DNA of 64,000 nt from Granulosicoccus sp964390335 (GCA_964390335.1 CAYMHU010000003.1:62001-126000); one strand, 5' to 3'; positions 1 to 9,509 are shown, counted from the first letter of the stretch. Notes: generated by a model from the sequence alone, not told the origin. Translations and numbers: made by a program.

Positions 1-1474
1 GCTCTTCATAATTATTAAGTAAATTGCGAGCTTCAATAAGCGCTCTTTCGGTGATTTCTTTACTACCATCAGCTGTCCATTGCTCTATTGAATTGTTGTC
101 AAAAAGCTTAGGCATGAAGAACGCATCCTGAAATTTTTCCAAGGTATGAGGGTGTCCAAGGTAATGCCCGCCTGGCCCGATATCTCTAACGGCAGACAAG
201 GCCTCATCAAAATCGTCCCAACGAATACCTTCAGCCATGCGATAACCCATTGCACATTGCTCGGCATCAACAATGAATTTTGCTGTTGAACAGTGCATGC
301 CCGCTTCATTCCAACCCGCCGAATGCCAGATGTAGTTTGCACCTGCAAGCATAACCGCCATTAGCGTACTCGCACTTTCATAGCCCGCCTGGGCATCAAA
401 TGTCTTAGCGCCACCCAAGGTGTTAGAGGTACGCCATGGCACATCATAAAAACGCGCCATTTGACCAATCATGTAATTCATTAAACTGATTTCAGGCGTG
501 CCAGCCATAGGTGCACCTGAAGCCATTGACACAGTAGACAGGTAGTGTCCGTAAATTGCAGGACAACCTTTTCTCACAACCTGCGTGTATGCAAGCGCAG
601 ATAAGGCTTCGGCATTTAGTTGTGCCACCGCAGGGGCTGTGGATGCCGGTGTATTTGCGCCACCCAGTACGAACGGTGAACATAACACGGGCTGGTTACG
701 TTTATTGAATGCTCGCATGGCAGACAACATGGTTTCATCCCAAACCAGTGGCGAGTTACCATTACAATTGCCAGTGACAACGGCATGTGTTTCAAGAAAC
801 TCTTCACCAAACAGAATAGCGCACATATCCAATACGTCCTCTGCGTTTTTGCCAGAGGTGGTCATGCCCATAAAGGTTTTATCGGAATATTTCATCGAAG
901 AATACGTGATACGCAAGTGCCTGTGCGAAATCACATGATCCATCGGCTCCACAATATGATGCGCGCTGGAATGAATAGCGGGCAACATTTGCGATAACTT
1001 ATGAAAATTAGCTAAATCATCTAATGTTGGATTACGGCGTTTATCGTCAAGGTCTCGTAAATACGGTGCACCTGTCATCGGTATAAACATGGAATGATCA
1101 TTCCCGAACGGCAGGTTGTTATCCGGGTTTCTGGCATGAAACGTAAAGCTTGATGGAATGGATTGTATTAATTCTCGAACCAATCCACGATCCAAATGCA
1201 CGCGATCACCATCCTTGATGGTGGCACCTGCGGCTTTCCAATCACTTATGGCTTGATCGTCACGAAACACAACGCCCACTTCTTCCAATATGGCCATGGA
1301 TGCGTTATCAATTTTCTCAACCTGTTCCTGGCTCATGGGCTCAACCAGTGGAAGTTGACGCTTTAATGCCGGTAGCATGGTCGTAGAGCGCTTGGAACGC
1401 TGCTTAAGTAGCGCAGCCCTACCGCCTTTGCGCGTTCGCCCTTTCATCATGCGCGGCTCGAGGGATTCACTCAT
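1..1474 (-). CDS. MttB-family (trimethylamine methyltransferase-like) protein, C-terminus cut by window edge
   Basis: The reading frame is open from the ATG at 1474 to the left edge (about 490 codons, no stop), so the C-terminus is missing. The basic start (MSESLEPRMMKGRTRKGG) followed by a long alpha/beta body with HARNP, GGAN and GPGGHYLG-type segments is the MttB superfamily pattern, and it resembles the second copy at 12412-13944. Known members move a methyl group from a quaternary amine (glycine betaine, carnitine, proline betaine) or trimethylamine to a corrinoid protein. No in-frame TAG is present in the visible part, so it belongs to the non-pyrrolysine group. The start overlaps the aldehyde dehydrogenase stop by four bases (ATGA), showing translational coupling in one operon. 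The substrate cannot be read from the sequence, and no corrinoid partner is in view. Confidence 0.85.
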   Translation of the reverse strand, partial: MSESLEPRMMKGRTRKGGRAALLKQRSKRSTTMLPALKRQLPLVEPMSQEQVEKIDNASMAILEEVGVVFRDDQAISDWKAAGATIKDGDRVHLDRGLVRELIQSIPSSFTFHARNPDNNLPFGNDHSMFIPMTGAPYLRDLDDKRRNPTLDDLANFHKLSQMLPAIHSSAHHIVEPMDHVISHRHLRITYSSMKYSDKTFMGMTTSGKNAEDVLDMCAILFGEEFLETHAVVTGNCNGNSPLVWDETMLSAMRAFNKRNQPVLCSPFVLGGANTPASTAPAVAQLNAEALSALAYTQVVRKGCPAIYGHYLSTVSMASGAPMAGTPEISLMNYMIGQMARFYDVPWRTSNTLGGAKTFDAQAGYESASTLMAVMLAGANYIWHSAGWNEAGMHCSTAKFIVDAEQCAMGYRMAEGIRWDDFDEALSAVRDIGPGGHYLGHPHTLEKFQDAFFMPKLFDNNSIEQWTADGSKEITERALIEARNLLNNYEE

Positions 1475-2976
1475 GCAACCGTGTCTCCATCTGCAGGGTC
1501 TGACAGGTCGAGCCAAATGGTTTTAAGTTCGGTGTATTGATCGTGCGCATGAATGGCGTTATCGCGACCACCGAACCCAGATTGCTTGTAACCGCCAAAC
1601 GGTGTTGAGATATCACCTTCACCATAACAGTTAACGGTGACTGTACCTGCACGAACCGCCTTGGCCATACGCATCGCGCGCTTTGCATTGCTGGTGAACA
1701 CACTAGCGCACAGGCCGTAGTCGGTTGCATTCGCAAGTTCTATGGCTTGCTCTGCCGAGGAAACACTCATAACCGATAACACTGGTCCGAAGATTTCTTC
1801 AGTAGCTAATTCGCTGCTTTCGGACACCTTATCAAATATAGTGGGCGATACGAATTGTGCGTTGGCTTGGCCACCCAATATAAGTTCGCAATTGTTACCC
1901 TTCGACAGATACGATGCCACTTTTTGCTGATGTTGCTTGTCAATCAGCGCACCCAAATGATGTTGAGGATCGAGTGGATTACCGGTTTTCCAATCACGCA
2001 CTCTGGCAACAATGTGTTGCAGTAATTTATCCTTAACCGATTCATGCACAATTAAGCGAGACACAGCCGAGCAGTTTTCACCCATATTCCAAAACGCGCC
2101 GTTGACCACATGCTCAGCAACTAAATCCAGATGCTCTGCATCGTCAAGCACCACCGCGGGATTCTTGCCGCCGCACTCAAGCACCACTTTCTTTAAATTG
2201 CTATCAGCTGCATACCGTAAAAAACGACGCCCGGTTTCAGTTGAACCGGTGAAGCTCACCATATCGACATCGTTATGCAGGCCCAATGGTTCACCCACCG
2301 CTTCGCCGGTTCCGGGCAACACTTGGAATACGCCGCGTGGGACGCCTGCCTCGCAGGCAAGTTCAGCGACACGCAACGCCGTTAACGAGGTTTGCTCTGC
2401 TGGTTTTACGATCACTGAATTTCCTGCCGCTAATGCGGGCGCTATTTTCCAGGCCAACATCAATAAAGGAAAATTCCAAGGTAATACGGCGCCAACCACG
2501 CCGATAGGTTCACGTACTATTATGGCAACCGCATCATTACCCGTAGGAGCGGTTTGATCGTAAATCTTGTCTATTGCTTCTGCATGCCATTTGATCGTGT
2601 GAATAGATTCGGGTATGTCAATTTCTTCACAGTCGCGAATGGGTTTGCCACTATCAAGTGATTCCATGACAGCAAGCTCGCGACGATTGCGAGTGATCAA
2701 CTTACACAACTTGATTAAGGTGTCTTTACGTTCGGATGGGTGTAAAGCCGACCACACACCTTGATCGAACGCCTTACGTGCTTTGCCAACAGCCAGATCA
2801 ACATCACTTTCATTACACGCAGCAATATCACACAGTACTTCATTGCTTGCCGGGTTTATCGTTTGTAATACTGCGCCCGATCCTTTTTGATATCGACCAT
2901 CAATGAACGCAGCCTTCGGGAAGTCCAAGGACGATGCAATTGATTGGTACTCCTCTAGGGTCAATAGATCGCTCAC
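1471..2976 (-). CDS. NAD(P)-dependent aldehyde dehydrogenase (PuuC-like)
   Basis: A 501-residue, full-length ALDH superfamily enzyme that oxidises an aldehyde to its acid. The catalytic Cys302 lies in MGENCSA, the general base Glu267 in LECGGKNP, and the cofactor-binding segment PWNFP is at about 166-170. The C-terminal KTIWLDLS-type ending and overall motif set are closest to the PuuC/amino-aldehyde dehydrogenases, but the substrate is inferred only. The gene overlaps the dapA-like gene by four bases upstream and the MttB gene by four bases downstream, so all three are translationally coupled. In context the substrate may be a semialdehyde produced by the DapA-family lyase or from the demethylated amine. 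Confidence 0.9.
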   Translation of the reverse strand: MSDLLTLEEYQSIASSLDFPKAAFIDGRYQKGSGAVLQTINPASNEVLCDIAACNESDVDLAVGKARKAFDQGVWSALHPSERKDTLIKLCKLITRNRRELAVMESLDSGKPIRDCEEIDIPESIHTIKWHAEAIDKIYDQTAPTGNDAVAIIVREPIGVVGAVLPWNFPLLMLAWKIAPALAAGNSVIVKPAEQTSLTALRVAELACEAGVPRGVFQVLPGTGEAVGEPLGLHNDVDMVSFTGSTETGRRFLRYAADSNLKKVVLECGGKNPAVVLDDAEHLDLVAEHVVNGAFWNMGENCSAVSRLIVHESVKDKLLQHIVARVRDWKTGNPLDPQHHLGALIDKQHQQKVASYLSKGNNCELILGGQANAQFVSPTIFDKVSESSELATEEIFGPVLSVMSVSSAEQAIELANATDYGLCASVFTSNAKRAMRMAKAVRAGTVTVNCYGEGDISTPFGGYKQSGFGGRDNAIHAHDQYTELKTIWLDLSDPADGDTVA

Positions 2977-3884
2977 GCTGCACTCTCCTGCTCAATTTTG
3001 TCAATTGTCGTGTTCATGGTTCGAATAACTTCCGCTAATTCGCGCTTATCGTCTTTATTTAATGGCTGCAATGGCTTGCGTGGTGGGCCAGCATCAATAC
3101 CTCTGAGCGTGAGACCGTGCTTAATGCATTGCACGAATTTACCGCCCTGCTCCAAAACGCGCATCAATGGCAACATAGCCGACATAATGCGGCGACCCTT
3201 GCTAAAGTCACCCTCTATTGCACAGGCCTTATGTAGCGCAATATGAGCTTCCGGCGCAAAGTTGGAACCAGCGCAAACCCACGATCTTGCACCCCATGCA
3301 AAGAACTCCAGCGCCTGATCATCCATTCCGCAAGACAACTGTATATGCGGGTAATCCCTGGCCAACATATGCAAACGGTTGGGGTCACCAGAACTTTCTT
3401 TGATAGCGCAAAAGTTAGGGCTGCGACCAAGCCGATCGAGCGTTTCTTCATCCATATTCACACTCATGCGTCCGGGATAGTTGTACAACATAGCCGGTAA
3501 ATTTGCTGCGCGATCTACCGCCAGCGCATGTAACGCGATTTCACGGGAAGTTGGATAAGCATACGGAGGCGTTGATATTAATAAAGCATCGGCATCAATT
3601 TTCTTTGCCTGTTCTGCGAAAAAGATGCTGTCTTCCGTGCGTATGGCTCCGGTTCCTACAATCAACGGTACACGCTTGTTAATCACATCTTTCGCCAAGC
3701 CCATCATCATGACGCGCTCGTCCGTTGTTTGTGCGTAATACTCGCCAGTAGTACCGGCAACGATCAACCCGGCAACACCTGCGTCTATTAATAACTCTAT
3801 GGTTTGCGCAAATTTATCTTTGTCAATTTCATAGTCCGCTGAATGTGGAGTGACCACCGGCGTATAGATACCATCAAATTTCAT
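2973..3884 (-). CDS. Dihydrodipicolinate synthase (DapA) family lyase/aldolase
   Basis: A 303-residue class I aldolase of the DapA/N-acetylneuraminate lyase family. The Schiff-base lysine is Lys162 (AIKESSGD), the active-site tyrosine is Tyr134 (MLYNYPGR), and the carboxylate-binding loop GTTGE is at 44-48. The family acts on pyruvate-type 2-oxo acids by aldol cleavage, condensation or dehydration/deamination. Lying in an operon with a GntR regulator, an aldehyde dehydrogenase and a methyltransferase, it is more likely a catabolic member (for example a hydroxyproline-type deaminase/dehydratase or a 2-keto-3-deoxy acid aldolase) than the lysine biosynthetic DapA. The precise reaction is unknown. 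It lies two bases downstream of the GntR stop. Confidence 0.85.
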   Translation of the reverse strand: MKFDGIYTPVVTPHSADYEIDKDKFAQTIELLIDAGVAGLIVAGTTGEYYAQTTDERVMMMGLAKDVINKRVPLIVGTGAIRTEDSIFFAEQAKKIDADALLISTPPYAYPTSREIALHALAVDRAANLPAMLYNYPGRMSVNMDEETLDRLGRSPNFCAIKESSGDPNRLHMLARDYPHIQLSCGMDDQALEFFAWGARSWVCAGSNFAPEAHIALHKACAIEGDFSKGRRIMSAMLPLMRVLEQGGKFVQCIKHGLTLRGIDAGPPRKPLQPLNKDDKRELAEVIRTMNTTIDKIEQESAA

Positions 3885-3886
3885 AG

Positions 3887-4585
3887 TTAAAAGTTACCTT
3901 CCAGTACAGCCTCTGCATCTATCGGCAGCGGATCGGGTAAGACATATTTATCGATTTCATTGCGCGATAGTTCCCAATGTTGCAACGTGATCGCAACCGA
4001 GCGTGCCGCCTGCCGACTTTGAATCGCTTCTATCAATTGATCGTGCTGTTCGCAGGCGGTTACCACTTTGCTGTGCGAGGATTTGTCATCAGCTCGATAG
4101 AAGCGATGACTCATGCGAGTATGGTCGATTAACAATCGGCCCAAACTTGGTGCCAAATACGGGGACGCGGCCATCACACCAATTTGCTCATGAAACTGGT
4201 GGTTATACATAGCCATATCACCTGCATGCGCTTTACTCACTGCACGCGTGAAGTGTTGTTGTATTTTTTTTAATTGACTGAGTTGCGACGCATTGGCCTG
4301 TTCCGTAGCTAAGCGCGAAATAGCCGCATAGACCATGGGCGCCGTCTGAAAAAATGCGCGCATCGTACTGATGTCCATCGATGACACGGACGCACCGCGG
4401 TTGGTTTCAAGATTGATATAGCCTTCACCAGCAAGCCGTTGCAACACTTCTCGCATTGGCGTGCGAGACAACCCATATTCCGTACTGAGCAGCACTTCAT
4501 CAAGCACTGCCCCCGGTGCCAAATCTATGGTTAGCACCCGTTTCTTCAGATCACTGATAGCATGCGCTTTCTTACTCTTTGCCAC
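3887..4585 (-). CDS. GntR-family transcriptional regulator (FCD subfamily)
   Basis: A 232-residue regulator. The N-terminal winged helix-turn-helix (about 10-70) contains LSRTPMREVLQRLAGEGYI, typical of FadR/GntR proteins. The all-helical C-terminal FCD effector domain (about 85-215) carries the usual metal/ligand histidines (NHQFH, CEQHDQL). It is the first gene of the minus-strand DapA-ALDH-MttB unit and lies divergent from a YdcZ-type transporter. A palindrome fitting GntR operators lies between the two starts, so it probably regulates both directions in response to a substrate of the pathway. Confidence 0.9.
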   Translation of the reverse strand: MAKSKKAHAISDLKKRVLTIDLAPGAVLDEVLLSTEYGLSRTPMREVLQRLAGEGYINLETNRGASVSSMDISTMRAFFQTAPMVYAAISRLATEQANASQLSQLKKIQQHFTRAVSKAHAGDMAMYNHQFHEQIGVMAASPYLAPSLGRLLIDHTRMSHRFYRADDKSSHSKVVTACEQHDQLIEAIQSRQAARSVAITLQHWELSRNEIDKYVLPDPLPIDAEAVLEGNF

Positions 4586-4636
4586 TGCAATAAATACCTT
4601 GTGTATAGCTCGTGGGAACCAGAGAATAACTCAAGA

Positions 4637-4654
4637 TATACAATTTGTATACAA
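4637..4654. promoter_or_regulatory. Overlapping palindromes, probable GntR-family operator
   Basis: TATACAA-T-TTGTATA (4637-4651) and TTGTATACAA (4645-4654) overlap in the intergenic region between the divergent GntR gene and the YdcZ-like gene. TTGTATACAA-type symmetry is typical of FCD GntR operators. Binding by the neighbouring regulator is inferred. Confidence 0.6.
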
Positions 4655-4710
4655 TATCCATGGAAACTCGAGGCACCGCATCATTCGGGGCAGAATTTGG
4701 GAAGTCGCAC

Positions 4711-5169
4711 ATGAACAACACATTCACTTACGCAGGAATTATGCTGCTAACCGGTTTGGGTATTCCAGTAATGGCTGCGTTAAACGGAGGGCTTGGCAAC
4801 CGTCTACAAAGCCCCGCCCTAGCTGCCACGATCCTGTTTTGCGTAAGCTTTATAGTAGCGCTGGTGTACCTACTGGCTACACAGGGTCTACCAGGCAAAA
4901 TATGGCTACCAAACACGCCTTGGTACTTCTATTTCGGTGGGTTTTTTGTTGCGTTTTACGTATTGAGTATTACCTGGGTTGCGCCGCGCTTTGGCGTATC
5001 GAATGCCGTATCGTTTGTGTTGCTAGGACAACTAATATCAATGAGTATCATTGATCATTTTGGACTGATGGGTGCACAGCAATTCACGCTAACTTGGCAA
5101 CGCGTATTCGGTTTGGCGTTAATGGCTGTGGGTGTGTTAATGGTATTGGGTAAAAAACCTGCGTTCTAA
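4711..5169 (+). CDS. YdcZ/DUF606-type DMT transporter
   Basis: A 152-residue very hydrophobic protein with about five membrane segments, the size of one DUF606 (YdcZ) repeat. It opens with MNNTFTYAGIMLL and a GIPVMAALNGGLG segment like the family. An in-frame ATG at 4645 would add 22 polar residues, but it lies inside the operator palindromes, so 4711 with a GGGAAG upstream is preferred. It is divergent from the GntR operon and may export or import a compound handled by it. The substrate is unknown; the topology and family assignment are reasonably sure. Confidence 0.75.
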   Translation: MNNTFTYAGIMLLTGLGIPVMAALNGGLGNRLQSPALAATILFCVSFIVALVYLLATQGLPGKIWLPNTPWYFYFGGFFVAFYVLSITWVAPRFGVSNAVSFVLLGQLISMSIIDHFGLMGAQQFTLTWQRVFGLALMAVGVLMVLGKKPAF

Positions 5170-5206
5170 AAGCAAAGTCAAGCTAAACGCGCAGTCGCGA
5201 TGGCTA

Positions 5207-6181
5207 CTACTTTAAGTCCTCTTGAATATGCGCTGCAAAAGCTGCTTCTATCGCAGTTGCATCGTGCAAGGTGCGCAATCGCTGAAACAATTGATTGGCT
5301 TGCGGGTAGGTTCTCTTTAAATAGGCTAACCATTGCTTGGTACGATTACCAACATGCCGCGGGCTAGACTGATCACTGCTAATAAACTGCGCCAAAACCT
5401 CATTGACCAGCAATGACCATGACATCGGTTTCGCACTGGCATCGTTATCGTGAATTCGTTTTGCTAAATCCGGTGCCGACAACGCACCGCGGCCCAGCAT
5501 GATGTGCTTGCAAGCGCTACGAGCCAGCGCATCACGACTGTCAGTCACAGTCCAAATTTCGCCATTAATTATGGTTTTATCAGCATATTCGCTGCGCATA
5601 ACTTCTTGCACTCTGTCCCAATAGGCTGGTGGTTTGTATCCATCAAACTTCGTGCGCGCATGAATAGCCAATTCTGTAGCGCCAACCTCATGAATACCGT
5701 GCACAATTTGTGGCAACGCATCGGTGTTCTCGTAACCGAGCCTTATTTTTGCAGTCACCGGAACGACCGAATCAACCGCTTCCCGAACCGCCGACACAAT
5801 TTCTACAACCCGGCACGGTTCTTTAAGTAAAACCGAACCTCCCATGCTGTTATTGACCGTTTTTGCGGGACAACCAAAATTAAGATCAACTCCCTTCGCT
5901 CCCAACTGCACGGCTCGTTGCGCGTTCAACGCAAGCGCCTTGGCATCACTGCCCAGCAGCTGCACGTACACAGGCGTACCGTTGGGTGTACAACCAGAGC
6001 CTTGAAGTTCCGGACACAATCTGAAAAATACCCTTTCGGGCAACAACACATCAGTAACCCGAACAAACTCGGTCACGCACCTGGAATAGCCTCCCAGGCT
6101 GGTCAACCTGCTGCGCATGGCCGCATCGATAACGCCTTCCATTGGCGCCAAGATGATTTGTGGGGATGGTGCTTGCATCAC
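5207..6181 (-). CDS. dusC: tRNA-dihydrouridine synthase, DusC type
   Basis: A 324-residue flavin enzyme that reduces a uridine in tRNA to dihydrouridine. The TIM-barrel FMN start (APMEGV, 12-17), the CVTEFVRV segment and the catalytic Cys104 in LNFGCPAKTVN are seen. The CITEFVR/LLP..VF.R.CPEL pattern is the DusC subgroup, which modifies U16, rather than DusA or DusB. Start at 6181 or the adjacent ATG at 6178 cannot be distinguished. It is monocistronic, convergent with the YdcZ-like gene and divergent from the CvfB-like gene. Confidence 0.9.
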   Translation of the reverse strand: MMQAPSPQIILAPMEGVIDAAMRSRLTSLGGYSRCVTEFVRVTDVLLPERVFFRLCPELQGSGCTPNGTPVYVQLLGSDAKALALNAQRAVQLGAKGVDLNFGCPAKTVNNSMGGSVLLKEPCRVVEIVSAVREAVDSVVPVTAKIRLGYENTDALPQIVHGIHEVGATELAIHARTKFDGYKPPAYWDRVQEVMRSEYADKTIINGEIWTVTDSRDALARSACKHIMLGRGALSAPDLAKRIHDNDASAKPMSWSLLVNEVLAQFISSDQSSPRHVGNRTKQWLAYLKRTYPQANQLFQRLRTLHDATAIEAAFAAHIQEDLK

Positions 6182-6301
6182 AACTTGCTGTTACGTAAAT
6201 AAGGTTACAAAGGCTATGAATGAATAAATATGCATGCCGAACACGCACAGTATCTCTCAGAAGATTACAATAGTACGTTGAGTCTCGCAGTTTGTGTCAG
6301 C

Positions 6302-7135
6302 ATGATTATCGGTAATACCCATTTACTGCCCATTACGTCCATCGAGCCGGAACAAATTTGGGTACGGCACCCCCAAATCGGTGAGATCCCACTGCCGTAT
6401 GATGACGCTCCCGGTAGTCACGCAGGACAAGAACTCAACGTGTTTATCTACACCGATTCCCACGCAAATCCTGTCGGTACAACAACGCAACCGCTGGCTA
6501 AGCTGGGTGAGTGTGCGAGTTTAAAGGTTACTTCAGTTACTGACGCTGGTGCATTTTTACATTGGGGCATTGCAAAAGAACTGCTTCTACCTTTCGCTGA
6601 ACAACGCCGACCATTAGAGGTAGGCAGTAAAGAAAGTATCCTGGTGTATCTGGATAATACTGGCCGCCTGGCCGCCACCAGCCGACTGGATCATCACTTG
6701 CCGGATACCGACGACAATTTTAGCGCTTGGCAGCAAGTGTCGCTGTTGGTGTATCAGCGTACCGATCTTGGCTTCAAAGCCGTTGTCGATGATCGTGCCA
6801 TTGGCTTGCTGTACAAAGATGAAATTTTTCAACCGATAAAAGTCGGCCAACAGGTAACCGGCTTTGTTAAGCGATTACGCCAAGATCACAAACTGGATTT
6901 AGCATTACAACCCCCTGCTGAGGATGTTAAAGCTACACTGAGTGACATTATTCTTGAATACATGGCTAATCATAATGGTGAGTGCTTGTTAACTGACAAA
7001 AGCGAACCGCAAGCTATTTACAATACATTTCAGGTTAGCAAGAAAAACTATAAACGCGCACTCAGTAGTTTGTATAAACAACGGCTAATCGTTATCGAAC
7101 CCAATCGCATTGTGTTAAACAAGGATGAGACTTAA
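6302..7135 (+). CDS. CvfB/YitL-like S1-domain RNA-binding protein
   Basis: A 277-residue protein with tandem S1-like beta-barrels and a C-terminal winged-helix (about 220-277, ending in KRALSSLYKQRLIVIEPNRI), the CvfB/YitL arrangement. Family members bind RNA and affect translation and virulence gene expression. Segments such as LNVFIYTDS, GAFLHWGIAKELLLPF and DDRAIGLLYKDEIF match the S1 repeats. The start at 6302 fits the family N-terminus; an upstream in-frame ATG at 6230 would add 24 residues. The rbgA gene begins two bases after its stop, so the two are probably co-transcribed and both act on RNA or ribosomes. Confidence 0.85.
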   Translation: MIIGNTHLLPITSIEPEQIWVRHPQIGEIPLPYDDAPGSHAGQELNVFIYTDSHANPVGTTTQPLAKLGECASLKVTSVTDAGAFLHWGIAKELLLPFAEQRRPLEVGSKESILVYLDNTGRLAATSRLDHHLPDTDDNFSAWQQVSLLVYQRTDLGFKAVVDDRAIGLLYKDEIFQPIKVGQQVTGFVKRLRQDHKLDLALQPPAEDVKATLSDIILEYMANHNGECLLTDKSEPQAIYNTFQVSKKNYKRALSSLYKQRLIVIEPNRIVLNKDET

Positions 7136-7137
7136 CC

Positions 7138-8067
7138 ATGGCTATTCAATGGTTTCCCGGTCACATGCACAAGGCGCGCAAAGAAATGGCGCAGGTGCTA
7201 CCGGAAACGGATGTCATCATCGAAGTACTGGATGCACGCATCCCGTACAGCAGTGAAAATCCAATGCTGCGACAAATTCGTGGTGATAAGCCCTGTTTAA
7301 AAGTGCTGACAAAGTTTGATTTAGCCGACCCGGAAGTCACTCAGGTATGGCTGGATGCACTTGAATCTGATACCACTAAAGCCATCGCGATCAGTTCTCA
7401 TGACCCTGAAAGCATAAAGCATATACCGCCCTTGTATCGATCAATGGTGACGCCATCCAAATCGCGGGTTAAACCCTATGTGATTATGGTGGTCGGAATA
7501 CCGAATGTTGGTAAATCAACGTTGATTAATCTCTTGGCTGGACGCACCGTTGCTAAAACCGGCAACGAGCCGGCTGTGACCAAACGACAACAGCATATCC
7601 CGCTTAGCGACCACTGGGTTTTACGTGATACACCAGGTGTGCTGTGGCCCAATGTGGATAATCCGGCAAGCGGTTATCGCTTGGCATCAACCGGCGCTAT
7701 TAAAGACACAGCGACCGATAGCGCCGATGTTGCGGTGCATTTGCTGGACTACTTGAGTGCAGCCTACCCCGAACAATTAAAAGCGCGATTTTCGGACACG
7801 CTACCTCTGGGCGAAAGCGTGGAAACACTCGAGGCTATCGGTCAATTACGCGGATGCCTTGGGAGTGGTAAACAAGTCGATTTTGATCGCGCTGCGCGTT
7901 TAGTCATTACTGAATATCGCAATGGGCAAATTGGGCGTACCACACTTGAAACGCCAAGCATGATGCACGAAGAAATGGCACAAGTTGCTATTAAACGTGA
8001 ACAAGTAGAAGCATCGAAAGCTCGCAAAAAGACCGAACGCAAAGCCGCCCGCGCCAAACGCAAATAA
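7138..8067 (+). CDS. rbgA: Ribosome biogenesis GTPase RbgA/YlqF
   Basis: A 309-residue circularly permuted GTPase. The G4 motif TKFD (58-61) precedes the G1 loop GIPNVGKST (120-128) and G3 DTPG (164-167), the order that defines the YlqF/YawG group. The N-terminal WFPGHMHKA is the RbgA signature. The C-terminus ends in a strongly basic tail for rRNA binding. It assists late assembly of the large ribosomal subunit. It is directly downstream of the CvfB-like gene. Confidence 0.93.
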   Translation: MAIQWFPGHMHKARKEMAQVLPETDVIIEVLDARIPYSSENPMLRQIRGDKPCLKVLTKFDLADPEVTQVWLDALESDTTKAIAISSHDPESIKHIPPLYRSMVTPSKSRVKPYVIMVVGIPNVGKSTLINLLAGRTVAKTGNEPAVTKRQQHIPLSDHWVLRDTPGVLWPNVDNPASGYRLASTGAIKDTATDSADVAVHLLDYLSAAYPEQLKARFSDTLPLGESVETLEAIGQLRGCLGSGKQVDFDRAARLVITEYRNGQIGRTTLETPSMMHEEMAQVAIKREQVEASKARKKTERKAARAKRK

Positions 8068-8103
8068 ACACTTGCAACGAATAACAACAGGTAACTAAAT
8101 TTA

Positions 8104-9300
8104 ATGAATACGCAAACCGAACGAATGCCTGTGTCAGTATATTTGTTATCCCTGTGCAACGCATATTTATTTGTCGGTGCATCACTCCTGATTACGGTAT
8201 CGGCTTTAATCGGGTTCGAGCTAGCAGAAGACAAACGCTTATCGACGCTTCCATTAGCGCTACAATTTTTCAGCGTTATGTGCACCAGCGTTCCTGCGTC
8301 CATGATCATGGGAAAATATGGTCGCAAAGCAGGTTTCTTTTTGGCAAGCGGGATTGGTATTGCAGGCGCATTAATCGCCATCTGGTCCATTACCAACACG
8401 AACTTTTATGGTTTTTGTGTTGCAACGATATGTTTCGGGGTATTCGCAGGCTTTGGAAATTATTACCGCTTTACCGCAGCCGAAGTCGTTGGACCAATGA
8501 AGAAAAGTCTGGCTATTTCACTGGTTATGGCCGGAGGTGTTATCGCTGCGTTCATTGGCCCAAATCTCGCCAACTGGAGTAGCAACATGTTTAGCTCCTA
8601 CCAGTTTGCCGGGCCATTTGTTGTGCTGCTTGGGGTTTATGTGTTGTCTGTTTTTACTATCGCATTCGCGGACTTACCCAAAAAACAAAATGCTCAAGAC
8701 AACCAGGGGGGACGTCCGGTCGCGCAACTCATCATGCAGCCTGTTTTTCTCGTTGCGGTTATTTGCCAAATGCTCGGATACGGCACCATGAATTTTGTCA
8801 TGTCATCTACGCCACTGGCGATGAACGTGCATAACTATGGTATGTCTGATACCGCACTGGTTATTCAATGGCATGTGGCTGCTATGTTTGCACCATCATT
8901 TATAACTGGCCATCTCATCAGAATGATTGGCAATGTACCGGTATTGTTTTTGGGTGCCATTCTGGGTCTTATTTCCATTGCCATAAATTTGTTGGCACCA
9001 ATCTCGGTGAGTAACTTTGTCATCGCTCTGATTACATTAGGCGTGAGCTGGAATTTCCTGTACGTCGGTGGCACCACTCTGCTAACAGATGCATATGAGC
9101 CCAACGAAAAATCGCGTGCGCAAGGCGCAAACGATTTAGCTGTGTTCAGCATGGTGACCGTGACGGCATTGAGTACGGGAACCGTGCATCACTTATATGG
9201 CTGGGAAACCGTGAATATTGTTGCGCTACCGATGCTTTTCGTGACACTTGCAGCAATTATCTGGTTGTGGGTAAAACAACGATCAGATCACAGTGCCTAA
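8104..9300 (+). CDS. MFS transporter
   Basis: A 398-residue integral membrane protein with about twelve hydrophobic segments. A KYGRKAGF loop between segments 2 and 3 is a version of the MFS signature, and a longer cytoplasmic loop (about 190-210, DLPKKQNAQDNQGG) separates the two six-helix halves. The substrate cannot be inferred. It starts 36 bases downstream of rbgA, so it may be read through from that unit. Confidence 0.88.
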   Translation: MNTQTERMPVSVYLLSLCNAYLFVGASLLITVSALIGFELAEDKRLSTLPLALQFFSVMCTSVPASMIMGKYGRKAGFFLASGIGIAGALIAIWSITNTNFYGFCVATICFGVFAGFGNYYRFTAAEVVGPMKKSLAISLVMAGGVIAAFIGPNLANWSSNMFSSYQFAGPFVVLLGVYVLSVFTIAFADLPKKQNAQDNQGGRPVAQLIMQPVFLVAVICQMLGYGTMNFVMSSTPLAMNVHNYGMSDTALVIQWHVAAMFAPSFITGHLIRMIGNVPVLFLGAILGLISIAINLLAPISVSNFVIALITLGVSWNFLYVGGTTLLTDAYEPNEKSRAQGANDLAVFSMVTVTALSTGTVHHLYGWETVNIVALPMLFVTLAAIIWLWVKQRSDHSA

Positions 9301-9509
9301 CTCAAAGCACCAAAATCAGCACATTACAAGGCTAATCGGACCACTCTCCTACGTTAGTTGTGCACTGCATCTATAAGATTAGCAATTTAACGTCGATATA
9401 CAATTCAACGCACTGGCAATAGTTGCGTAAGAAAGGGCCATGTAGAGCCCAGCGGTTTAGACCGGAATAATAACGATGTATGCGTTTCGAGAGAAACGTT
9501 GGAGAGGCC

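Noticed and set aside
1..1474. Pyrrolysine-containing trimethylamine methyltransferase
   Set aside because: No in-frame TAG occurs in the visible part, and the second copy also lacks one.
2973..3884. Biosynthetic dapA
   Set aside because: The operon context with GntR, aldehyde dehydrogenase and MttB points to a catabolic family member.
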